In this document: positions 1 through 7,148 of the stretch, in pieces
How positions within the stretch are numbered: the stretch's first letter is position 1
Layout: the number at the start of each line of letters is the position of its first letter
Assembly: GCA_937890135.1 (NCBI GenBank)
Contig: CALBYC010000229.1
Location: forward strand, 1-16,880
Direction of reading: 5' to 3'
Origin: an uncultured Parabacteroides sp.
Lineage (GTDB): Bacteria > Bacteroidota > Bacteroidia > Bacteroidales > Tannerellaceae
Length of the DNA stretch: 16,880 bases
Made by a program: the position numbers and the translations under genes
Notes under the pieces: model-generated
Told to the model about the DNA's origin: nothing
The model's input: the letters and a program-made list of their open reading frames with translations, nothing else
Databases searched by the model: none

Positions 1-395
1 CATGGCTTATTCGCCTGTTCCTTCCACGCCTGCATCGGATGTTGTTAAGCCTGAAGGATGCAGCATTTTATTTATGGGCGGTCTCTTTGGCCATTGTTAC
101 GGCTCAGACCGTTCGTTCGTTGCTTCACAGCGATGTGTCGGTCGGCGTTGAAATCATGATTGCCTTAGCCGGACTGGTTACGTGTTGCTTGCAGTTCTTT
201 TTGGGGAAGCGCATCGGGACGCATTATCACGACCGCATCAGTGCGGGGCAAGCCCTGGGGCAGAAGAATACGATCCTCGCCATTTGGATGGCATATACCT
301 ATTTGGATCCGGTCTCTTCGGTAGCTCCTGGTTCATACGTCTTGTGGCAGAACATCATCAACAGCTACCAGCTTTGGAAGAAAAGGAGAAAATGA
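1..395 (+). CDS. Bile acid:sodium symporter-like membrane protein, C-terminal part (5' truncated)
   Basis: The reading frame is open from base 3 (Trp-Leu-Ile-Arg...) through the ATG at 39 to the stop at 393-395, so this is the 3' end of a longer gene cut by the window edge and the ATG at 39 is most likely internal. The visible ~130 residues contain hydrophobic segments around AFYLWAVSLAIVTA and IMIALAGLVTCCLQFF. They are followed by a GQKNTILAIWMAYTYLDPVSSVAP stretch and a basic tail ending KKRRK. The Q-K-N-T-xLAI pattern resembles the late transmembrane helices of the bile acid:sodium symporter (BASS/SBF) family, which are inner-membrane Na+-coupled carriers of organic anions. Assignment to this family is by recalled similarity. 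The substrate cannot be inferred and need not be a bile acid. A strong hairpin follows at 472-505. Confidence 0.6.
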   Translation, partial: WLIRLFLPRLHRMLLSLKDAAFYLWAVSLAIVTAQTVRSLLHSDVSVGVEIMIALAGLVTCCLQFFLGKRIGTHYHDRISAGQALGQKNTILAIWMAYTYLDPVSSVAPGSYVLWQNIINSYQLWKKRRK

Positions 396-471
396 AAGAC
401 GAGCTAAAGCTGCAAGTATGATAATGGCTTACAGGAACAAAACGTAATCTGGTAAAAGGCTTGCCTTAAAG

Positions 472-505
472 GGGCTGCATCAAAACATCCATTTTGACGC
501 AGCCC
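472..505. terminator. Strong hairpin between convergent genes, likely bidirectional terminator
   Basis: The arms GGGCTGCATCAAAA (472-485) and TTTTGACGCAGCCC (492-505) pair over 14 positions with a single A/C mismatch, around a 6-base loop. On the plus strand the hairpin is followed by GGTTTTCC, and on the minus strand by CCTTTAAGG. It lies between the plus-strand membrane protein (stop 395) and the minus-strand SDR gene (stop 514), where a shared terminator is expected. Neither side has a long U tract, so efficiency is uncertain. Confidence 0.75.
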
Positions 506-513
506 GGTTTTCC

Positions 514-1275
514 TCATTGGGGCTTCCTGTAAATGACGGAGCCACTTCCTTGATGGGTCGCCAGCACCAGGACTTCGGCAATCTGTACATGTTTTGGAGC
601 GGAAGCCGCATAGAATGCCACATCGGCTATGTCAGCGCCGGTCAGCGGTTCAATGCCTTTGTAAACATTCTCCGCGCGGGATTCATCCCCATGGAAGCGG
701 ATGACGCTGAAGTTGGTCTCCACCAATCCCGGTTTGATGTTGGTGACGCGGACCGCCGATTCTGCCACGTCGATGCGTAACCCGTCCGTGATTGTCTTAA
801 CGGCCGCTTTTGTAGCACAATAGACATTGCCATTGGCGTATGCCGCATCGCCTGCCACGCTGCCGATGTTGATGACATGGCCCGAGTCGCGCTTCACCAT
901 TCCCGGAACGACCAAGCGGGTCATCGTCAGCAGGCCTTTGATGTTGGTGTCAATCATCGTGTTCCAGTCGTTCATGTCTCCTTCGTATTCCTTTTCCAGT
1001 CCCAAGGCAAGTCCGGCATTATTGATGAGCACATCGACGGATTCCCATTCTCCGGCCAGAGACTCGATTGCCTTTTGTGCGGCATTCGCATCGCGGACAT
1101 CGAATGCCAGCGTGATTACTTTTGTACCCTCTTTTTCCAATTCATCTTTGATCTCTGCCAGTTTGCCTTCATTCCTTCCTGTCAAGATAAGGGAATAGCC
1201 TCCTTCGGCGAACTTACGTGCGCAAGCAGCCCCGATGCCGCTTGTCGCACCCGTGATTAATGCAATTTTCTTCAT
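514..1275 (-). CDS. Short-chain dehydrogenase/reductase (YdfG-like SDR)
   Basis: A 253-residue classical SDR of full family length. The N-terminal Rossmann motif TGATSGIG is at residues 8-15. TGR at 32-34 is compatible with NADP(H) preference. NNAG is at 85-88, and the catalytic Ser139 and the Tyr152-x3-Lys156 pair (VYCATKAAV) are all present, so the enzyme should be active. The sequence resembles the YdfG group, which oxidises 3-hydroxy acids such as serine or reduces malonic semialdehyde, but SDR substrates cannot be read from sequence. It is cytosolic with no signal peptide. The start lies 17 bases downstream of the HD-hydrolase stop on the same strand, so the two are probably co-transcribed. 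Transcription ends at the 472-505 hairpin. Confidence 0.9.
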   Translation of the reverse strand: MKKIALITGATSGIGAACARKFAEGGYSLILTGRNEGKLAEIKDELEKEGTKVITLAFDVRDANAAQKAIESLAGEWESVDVLINNAGLALGLEKEYEGDMNDWNTMIDTNIKGLLTMTRLVVPGMVKRDSGHVINIGSVAGDAAYANGNVYCATKAAVKTITDGLRIDVAESAVRVTNIKPGLVETNFSVIRFHGDESRAENVYKGIEPLTGADIADVAFYAASAPKHVQIAEVLVLATHQGSGSVIYRKPQ

Positions 1276-1292
1276 TGATTCCTGCTTATATG

Positions 1293-1925
1293 TTATAACT
1301 CTTCTAAGTCCTCGGCAGTAGTCTCTATCAAATTAGCCGCGAGCGAATCCGCGCTTTGGATGATACTGACCAAGGGGTATTTTTTGTTGGCTGCGTCATA
1401 GTTTTTCGTGTCCTCGAAGCTGTTCAAGTTGATGCCCCAGGCACCCATGTGCCACCGGATGGCAAGCATTTCGTCGTCGTACATGCTAAGGCCGGCGCAC
1501 AACAACAGGACGACGGATTTTTCCCCATGGCCCATCGGAAAGTTCTTGTAAGAGACTTTGTATCCTTCCACGTCTTCCCAACCGCCCAATACTTTCTTTT
1601 TCCGTACGGAGCGTTGGTAAATGTCGGTTTTGCATACATCGTGCAGAAGGCTTGCGATGATGACGCTTTCGCGACTGACTTCTTGATGGAGAGACGGAGA
1701 AAGCTTTGCCATGTTTTCCCAGATGACAAGCGCAGCCCTGCAGGTGTTCAAAGAATGTTTTACCAAACCTCCCTCCGTGCATAAATGTTTGGTGGAAGAA
1801 GCCGGGGCGGTGAAGAAACCCTCTGTCTCCAAGTATTCAATCACGTCATCCACACCCTCGCGCTCTGTCGAACGAAGGAGCTGGATAAATTCCTCTTTAT
1901 CTGTCATTGTATTGTTTGTACTCAT
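1293..1925 (-). CDS. HD-domain hydrolase
   Basis: A 210-residue cytosolic protein with a metal-binding HD-superfamily pattern. His57 sits in GGLVKHSLN, the His95-Asp96 pair in SLLHDVCK, further histidines at 133 (MGHGEKS) and 159 (RWHMGAW), and a late aspartate at 193 (SADSLAANL). This order (H...HD...H...H...D) is that of HD phosphohydrolases, which act on nucleotides or other phosphate esters; the substrate here is unknown. No GTPase, synthetase or sensor domain is attached. It is the first gene of a minus-strand pair with the SDR gene and is divergent from dihydroorotase across a ~100-base gap. I saw no good -7 box for the minus strand in that gap. Confidence 0.8.
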   Translation of the reverse strand: MSTNNTMTDKEEFIQLLRSTEREGVDDVIEYLETEGFFTAPASSTKHLCTEGGLVKHSLNTCRAALVIWENMAKLSPSLHQEVSRESVIIASLLHDVCKTDIYQRSVRKKKVLGGWEDVEGYKVSYKNFPMGHGEKSVVLLLCAGLSMYDDEMLAIRWHMGAWGINLNSFEDTKNYDAANKKYPLVSIIQSADSLAANLIETTAEDLEEL

Positions 1926-1994
1926 ATTGCTTGAATGAATCTACTTTCCATGCAATATTCGTAAGATTTTTCCATTTTACAAAATGATTTTCCG

Positions 1995-2002
1995 TATATT
2001 TG
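1995..2002 (+). promoter_or_regulatory. Bacteroidales -7 box for pyrC
   Basis: TATATTTG fits the Bacteroides primary sigma-factor -7 consensus TAnnTTTG and lies 27 bases before the dihydroorotase ATG at 2030. The -33 region (about 1967-1972, TTTTCC) is only a weak match. Predicted transcription start is near 2008, which gives a short leader. Confidence 0.5.
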
Positions 2003-2029
2003 TTAATTGGATGGATAAAACGCATTGCA

Positions 2030-3376
2030 ATGAACAAGAAATGGATTAAAAATGCCCATATCATCAACGAAGGACGCTCTTTTGAGGGAGCAGTCTTGAT
2101 TGAGGGAGATAAGATAGCGGCCGTATACGAAGGGAACGGCCAGAATAATATGCCAGACAGTCAGGCCGAAATCATTGATGCGGCCGGGAAATGGCTGCTG
2201 CCGGGCTGCATTGACGACCAAGTGCATTTCCGTGAACCGGGATTGACATACAAAGCCGACATTTACAGTGAAAGCCGCGCGGCGGTGGCGGGAGGTGTGA
2301 CATCTTTCATGGATATGCCTAACACAAAGCCTCAGACCACCACCCTGGATAACTTGGAATGGAAATTCAACCGGGCAGCACAGACTTCCGCCGCCAATTA
2401 TTCATTCTTTTTCGGGGGGACGAATGATAACATGGCGGAAATACGGAAGCTTGACAAGCATCGTGTGCCCGGGCTGAAGCTGTTCCTGGGATCTTCTACC
2501 GGCAACATGTTGGTGGACAAGAAAGAGGCTTTGGAGCGCATATTCGGTGAAAGCGACATGCTGATTGCCGTACATGCGGAAAAAGAGGAAATCATCAAGC
2601 GGAACATCGCTTATTATACCCGGTTGTACGGGGAAGACCTGGACATTTCCTTCCATAGCAAGATAAGGAGCGAGGAGGCTTGCTATGCCTCCTCTTCCGA
2701 AGCGGTTGAACTGGCCACCCGCCTGGGGACGCGCCTGCATATCCTTCATCTTTCCACGGCAAAAGAGACTACATTGCTGGAGAATTCATTGCCCGTGCGG
2801 CAAAAGAAGATCACCGGGGAAGTTTGCGTGCACCACTTGTGGTTCCATGATGGGGACTATGCACGCTTAGGCAATTTGATCAAGTGGAACCCGTCTATCA
2901 AGACGCTTGCCGACCGCGAGGCATTGCGGGCCGCGCTCAATGCGGACAGGATCGACATCGTGGCGACCGACCATGCCCCGCACCTGTTGGCCGAGAAGCA
3001 GGGTTCGTGTTTGAAGGCTGCTTCGGGCGGACCGTTGGTGCAGCATTCGCTGGTGCTGATGCTCGAAATGGCCAAGCAAGGCATCTTTACCTATGAGAAA
3101 GTGGTGGAGAAGATGGCACATACGCCGGCTGACTTGTTCCATGTTGACCGCCGCGGTTATATCCGGCCGGGGTATTATGCGGACTTGGTCCTTGTCGATC
3201 CGCGAAAGAGCTGGACGGTCAGCAAGGAAAACATCTTGTCAAAATGCGGCTGGTCCCCGTTCGAAGGGGAGACATTCCACCATTCCGTCGACACGACATT
3301 CGTGAACGGGAAAGTGGTTTACCGTCATGGACGGATTATGGAAGATGCGCACGGACAAGAATTGTATTTCTTGTAG
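2030..3376 (+). CDS. pyrC: Dihydroorotase (pyrimidine biosynthesis)
   Basis: Dihydroorotase catalyses reversible cyclisation of N-carbamoyl-aspartate to dihydroorotate, the third step of de novo UMP synthesis, in the cytosol. The frame is open from an ATG at 2000, but the ATG at 2030 gives the natural N-terminus (MNKKWIKNAHIINEG) and follows the -7 box, so I chose it; the length is 448 residues. The amidohydrolase-fold motifs are DDQVHFREPG (62-71), the carbamylated lysine Lys150 in GLKLFLGSSTG, His182 (VHAE), His240 (LHLS) and Asp314 in ATDHAPH. The usual first metal histidine (HxH) is Gln64. I recall the same DDQVHFREPG form in flavobacterial and Bacteroides dihydroorotases, so I treat it as normal for the lineage. 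It is close to a complete match with that subfamily; a hydantoinase is the less likely alternative. Confidence 0.92.
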   Translation: MNKKWIKNAHIINEGRSFEGAVLIEGDKIAAVYEGNGQNNMPDSQAEIIDAAGKWLLPGCIDDQVHFREPGLTYKADIYSESRAAVAGGVTSFMDMPNTKPQTTTLDNLEWKFNRAAQTSAANYSFFFGGTNDNMAEIRKLDKHRVPGLKLFLGSSTGNMLVDKKEALERIFGESDMLIAVHAEKEEIIKRNIAYYTRLYGEDLDISFHSKIRSEEACYASSSEAVELATRLGTRLHILHLSTAKETTLLENSLPVRQKKITGEVCVHHLWFHDGDYARLGNLIKWNPSIKTLADREALRAALNADRIDIVATDHAPHLLAEKQGSCLKAASGGPLVQHSLVLMLEMAKQGIFTYEKVVEKMAHTPADLFHVDRRGYIRPGYYADLVLVDPRKSWTVSKENILSKCGWSPFEGETFHHSVDTTFVNGKVVYRHGRIMEDAHGQELYFL

Positions 3377-3381
3377 ACCAC

Positions 3382-3445
3382 GGAAAGGATGCGGTCTTTT
3401 TGCGTAAAGGATACGACCTTTTGCCAAAGAGGTCGCATCCTTTCC
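3382..3445. repeat. Three-copy repeat forming alternative hairpins in a convergent gap
   Basis: Between the pyrC stop (3376) and the FAD-dehydrogenase stop (3490) there are two direct copies (AAGGATGCGGTCTTTTTGC from 3385; AAGGATACGACCTTTTGCC from 3407). A third copy lies in inverted orientation (its complement reads AAGGATGCGACCTCTTTGGC, 3442 down to 3423). Copy 2 with copy 3 gives a tight hairpin of about 15 pairs with a tiny loop. Copy 1 with copy 3 gives an outer stem that includes the perfect 12-bp match GGAAAGGATGCG / CGCATCCTTTCC. The two folds exclude each other. The simplest role is transcription termination for both convergent genes, but there is no obvious U tract. Confidence 0.7.
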
Positions 3446-3489
3446 ATCCAATGACCGCAATGTTTTTCCCACATCGTCCTTGAAGCGGT

Positions 3490-6318
3490 TTAAACTTGTT
3501 CTTTCCGTTTGCTGCATTTGTCCACGAGGTAGACAATCGATTCATAGGGAATCCCGGAATTTGTGGTCAGCCCTATTTCGCATGTGCGGCTGTTGGAATA
3601 GCCCATGCGGATGCCTTTTCCCTCCAGTTGCGGACGCAGTTTCCGCAGCGCATACGCGTTCACTTCCGGATGGGTGAAGCCGCGGTCTCCGGCGAAGCCG
3701 CAACATCCGACTTCTTCCGGCACGAAGACCTCCTTGGCGCAAAGCCGGGCAAGCTGTATGATTGTGTCCGCCAGCCCCATCCTCCTCATCGAACAGGTGA
3801 TATGGATGGCTATGGGTTCATCTGTTGGCGTAAAATCCAACCGATTCCGCAAGAAGGAATAGATAAACTCGGCTGGTTCGTACAGCCTCATCTTTTGTAT
3901 GGTCTCCCGCATGCGGTGCAAGCAGGGGCTTTGGTCGCACAGGACAGGGTATTTCCCCCTTTCGCTGGCTTCCCACAACGCATCTTCCAATTCCTTCGAT
4001 TTGCGGTCGGCGATGTCCATCATGCCTTTGCTCTCCCAGATGGTCCCGCAGCATAGCTTCTCCATGTTTTTAGGGAAAATGGTTTCATACCCCGCCTTGT
4101 TCAGGAGCGAAACCATCTTATTGACCAGTGCCATCTCTTCGGGCGACTTGCGCGGCAGTCCCATTGTTTGGTTGATGCAGCTTGGGAAGTAAACCACTTT
4201 CTCCTTGACCTCGGGCTGGCTCTTTTCCAAGTTTTTGGGAACGCGGTACGCCTTAGGCATGGCAGGAGTCCACAAAGGAACGTGCAACAAGGAGTGCATT
4301 TCCTTTGTAATCGCACTCATGGCCGTCGTACCTAACAGGGCATGTGCCGTGTCGGCAAGCGTCAACACGGGCCTCAGGCCATTTTTGATTCCGGCGAAAT
4401 GGTTGGCGGCGAAATCCCCCGCCCTGTACCCCAGGCTGCCTTTCGGCAACGACAGTTGCCGGATGACGTGGGTCAAGTCCCCGGTATTGATATGCATCGG
4501 GCAAGACAAAGAGCAGAGCCCGTCTCCAGCGCATGTCTCATTCCCCAGATACCGGTACCCTTTCTCTAATTGCTCCAGCCGAGCATTGTCTTCCCCCGTA
4601 TGCTTGAGCCGTGCTATTTCGCGCCGGATGACGATCCGCTGGCGGCTGGACAAAGAAAAGCCGCAAGTGAGGCAATTTACCTCGCAAAACCCACACTCGA
4701 TGCACCGGTCAATCAGCGGATGGGTCAGAGGCAGCGGCTTGAAATTCTTGATATGGCATTCAGGGTCGTCGTTGAATATGACTCCGGGATTCAAAAGGTT
4801 ATCCGGGTCGAACAGCTCCTTCACGGCTTTCATGACGGCAAAGGCCTCGTCCCCCCATTCATAACGGACAAAGGGAGCCATGTTCCTGCCGGTACCATGT
4901 TCGGCTTTCAGCGACCCGTCATACTTGTCAACGACCAACCCCTTGACATCATTCATGAGGCTCTCATACCGGCGGACTTCTTCTGCGGAACTGAAGGACT
5001 GATTGATGATGAAATGGTAATTGCCCTCCAAGGCATGGCCATAAATGCAAGCGTCCTCATATCCGTGCCGGGCAATCAAAGCCTGCAAATCCGCGGTCGC
5101 TTCAGGCAAATCTTCAATGTGGAATGCCACGTCTTCAATCAGGCAAGTCGTTCCCGATTTGCGTGTTCCGCCCACCGAGGGGAAAATGCCGGAACGGATA
5201 GCCCAATATTTGGAGTACTCTTCCGGTTTGTCGGTAAAGTGGACGGGCTGGAATGTCTCAAAACCTTGCAGGCAGCTCTCGATCTGCCGGATGTTCCATC
5301 GCAATTCTTCGGCGGAGGAGGCCTTGGTCTCAGCCAGGATTGCCGTGAGGTTTTCCCCGGTCTTGTCATTGACCGAAGCCAATGATTTCTTGTCAAGCAG
5401 TTCCGCGCCTTTGACGATCCATTGCCCTTCCGGGTTTATTAATTTTTTCATTGCCACCACCGCCCGACATGCTTCCTTGATTTCTTTGAAATAGAGCATG
5501 GCACTTGCTTTGCATGGGAAGTCGTACTCTGTGTTCATCGTGACTTCCGCGAGGAATGCAAGTGTCCCCTCCGAGCCGACCATCAGATGGGTGATGATGT
5601 CGAAAGGATCGTCTTGACGGACAAAGGGGAGTATGTTCAAGCCGGTGACGTTCTTTATCGCATACTTGTATCGGATGCGTTCACACAGTTCTTTATTGTT
5701 GCGTACTTGGTCGCGCAGCTCTTCGACACGTTGCAGGAAATGAGGATTCTCTTGGGCGAATCTCTTTTTGCTTTCCTCGTCGCCTGTGTCTAATATCGTC
5801 CCATCTGCCAATATGATTTTGGCGGACAACAGCATTTTGTCGCTGTTGGCATGGGTACCGCAGTTCATGCCGGAAGCATTGTTCATGACAATGCCCCCCA
5901 CCATGGCACTCTTGACAGAAGCCGGGTCGGGCGCAAATTTTCTCCCGTAAGGCTTCAGCAACTCATTGACCCGCTGCCCGACGATGCCCGGCTGCAGGCG
6001 AATCTTCTTGCCTTCGTCCAAGATTTCATATTTTTCCCAGTGCTTGCCAGCCACGACTAATATGGAATCGCTGATGGCTTGCCCGGAAAGGCTGGTGCCA
6101 GCGGCCCTGAATGTGACGGGAAGGTGTGAGGATTTTGCCAGCGCAAGCACTCGGGAAATTTCTTTTTCAGAGTCGGAGCGAATGACGATTTCCGGAATCA
6201 TGCGGTAAAAACCGGCATCAGTTCCCCAGGCTAAACGCCTTACTTCGTCCGTGTAGATTCGCTCTTCAGGTATAAATGAACGAATCTCTTTTAGGAAAGA
6301 CAGATATTTGTTGTTCAT
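3490..6318 (-). CDS. FAD- and Fe-S-binding dehydrogenase (GlcD/D-lactate dehydrogenase type with GlpC-like tail)
   Basis: A 942-residue fusion of a flavoprotein and an iron-sulfur electron-transfer module. Residues ~43-260 form an FAD-binding PCMH domain (FRAAGTSLSGQ, GGIVMNNASGMNCGT, VGSEGTLAF). Residues ~265-515 are the FAD-oxidase C-terminal domain, ending KAEHGTGRNMAPFV and LFDPDNLLNPG. Two ferredoxin-like clusters follow: C539, C542, C545, C549 (plus C552) and C596, C602, C606-P. The C-terminus carries two CCG motifs (756-758, 872-874) of the kind seen in GlpC, LutA and heterodisulfide-reductase subunits. Relatives oxidise D-lactate, glycolate or 2-hydroxyglutarate and pass electrons to quinone or another acceptor. 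The actual substrate is unknown. There are no transmembrane helices or signal peptide, so it is probably cytosolic, at the inner face of the membrane. It is last in the minus-strand run, 13 bases after the HAD gene. Confidence 0.9.
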   Translation of the reverse strand: MNNKYLSFLKEIRSFIPEERIYTDEVRRLAWGTDAGFYRMIPEIVIRSDSEKEISRVLALAKSSHLPVTFRAAGTSLSGQAISDSILVVAGKHWEKYEILDEGKKIRLQPGIVGQRVNELLKPYGRKFAPDPASVKSAMVGGIVMNNASGMNCGTHANSDKMLLSAKIILADGTILDTGDEESKKRFAQENPHFLQRVEELRDQVRNNKELCERIRYKYAIKNVTGLNILPFVRQDDPFDIITHLMVGSEGTLAFLAEVTMNTEYDFPCKASAMLYFKEIKEACRAVVAMKKLINPEGQWIVKGAELLDKKSLASVNDKTGENLTAILAETKASSAEELRWNIRQIESCLQGFETFQPVHFTDKPEEYSKYWAIRSGIFPSVGGTRKSGTTCLIEDVAFHIEDLPEATADLQALIARHGYEDACIYGHALEGNYHFIINQSFSSAEEVRRYESLMNDVKGLVVDKYDGSLKAEHGTGRNMAPFVRYEWGDEAFAVMKAVKELFDPDNLLNPGVIFNDDPECHIKNFKPLPLTHPLIDRCIECGFCEVNCLTCGFSLSSRQRIVIRREIARLKHTGEDNARLEQLEKGYRYLGNETCAGDGLCSLSCPMHINTGDLTHVIRQLSLPKGSLGYRAGDFAANHFAGIKNGLRPVLTLADTAHALLGTTAMSAITKEMHSLLHVPLWTPAMPKAYRVPKNLEKSQPEVKEKVVYFPSCINQTMGLPRKSPEEMALVNKMVSLLNKAGYETIFPKNMEKLCCGTIWESKGMMDIADRKSKELEDALWEASERGKYPVLCDQSPCLHRMRETIQKMRLYEPAEFIYSFLRNRLDFTPTDEPIAIHITCSMRRMGLADTIIQLARLCAKEVFVPEEVGCCGFAGDRGFTHPEVNAYALRKLRPQLEGKGIRMGYSNSRTCEIGLTTNSGIPYESIVYLVDKCSKRKEQV

Positions 6319-6331
6319 TTGATTGGATAAA

Positions 6332-7147
6332 TTATAGTTGGGGCAATAACTCGCTGACGAAACGAGCTACGCCGTCTTCATCATTTGAATAGGGTAATAC
6401 CAAATCGGCTTGCGCTTTGACGGGAGGCTGCGCATTAGCCATCGCCACGCCTAAACCGGCATATTGGATCATGGAGATGTCATTGAACCCGTCGCCGACG
6501 GCAATGGTTTCTTCCCGCTTGGTCTTGGTGCGGCTTCGCAACACTTTCAACGAATTGGCCTTGTCAATGCCTTTTGGCACCAGTTCCAAGTAAAACGGCT
6601 CGGAACGATAGACATTGATACGTGCACCTAATTCTTGGCGCAGTTTTTCCTCCAATGGGACCAGCAGTCCCGGCTCTCCGACGGCCAAGCATTTGTCGGC
6701 CGGCTGGTGGATTTCCCGCACAAAGTCCTCGACCTTTTTGACAGGCATTTTGGTCAGGAACGATTCATATTGAACATACTTGTTGTCCGGATTCTCCGAG
6801 ATGATATCTTCCCCGTTATAGGACAATAAATCAACGCCCGCCTCTTTCGAGCGTTGGTACAAGACAGGGATGACATCCGGCGGCAAAGCCTGTTCAAATA
6901 GAACCTTCTTGGTCATGGCATCTATGATTTTCCCCCCATTGAAAGATAAAATGTAACCACCATAACAATCCATCTCTAATTCTTCGACCAACGGCATGAT
7001 GCCGTAGGTAGGCCTGCCGGAAGCCAAAGCCAGATGCAACCCCTTTTGCTGGGCTTTGATCAATGTTGCCTTGGTATAAGGGGTGATTTCCTTTGTACTG
7101 TTTGTCAAAGTCCCGTCCAAGTCGAGAACCAATAATTTATATTTCAT
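6332..7147 (-). CDS. Cof-type HAD-IIB phosphatase (first copy)
   Basis: A 271-residue cytosolic haloacid-dehalogenase-superfamily hydrolase. Motif I is DLDGT with nucleophile Asp9 and acid/base Asp11. Motif II is Ser43 (LASGRP), motif III Lys196 (PKGIDK), and motif IV GDGFND with Asp219 and Asp223. The large cap between motifs II and III marks the Cof/YidA class (IIB), which dephosphorylates sugar phosphates, nucleotides or similar small molecules. The frame is open 24 bases upstream (to 7171, overlapping the helicase end). I chose the ATG at 7147-7145 because MKYKLLVLDLDGT is the normal family N-terminus. The helicase stop TGA is separated from this ATG by one base (TGATATG), which suggests translational coupling. 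Confidence 0.88.
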   Translation of the reverse strand: MKYKLLVLDLDGTLTNSTKEITPYTKATLIKAQQKGLHLALASGRPTYGIMPLVEELEMDCYGGYILSFNGGKIIDAMTKKVLFEQALPPDVIPVLYQRSKEAGVDLLSYNGEDIISENPDNKYVQYESFLTKMPVKKVEDFVREIHQPADKCLAVGEPGLLVPLEEKLRQELGARINVYRSEPFYLELVPKGIDKANSLKVLRSRTKTKREETIAVGDGFNDISMIQYAGLGVAMANAQPPVKAQADLVLPYSNDEDGVARFVSELLPQL

Positions 7148-7148
7148 A

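Noticed and set aside
2219..2233. Gln in place of the first metal-binding His of dihydroorotase (DDQVHFREPG)
   Set aside because: At first it looked like a lost catalytic residue, but I recall the same form in flavobacterial and Bacteroides dihydroorotases and all other motifs are intact, so it is probably normal for the lineage.
3382..3445. A CRISPR array
   Set aside because: Only three copies are present, one inverted, with almost no spacer between them and no cas genes nearby.
4570..5385. A 271-residue plus-strand open frame inside the FAD dehydrogenase
   Set aside because: It lies wholly antisense to a well-supported gene with all catalytic motifs, shows no family motif itself, and is the kind of long shadow frame expected opposite GC-rich coding DNA.
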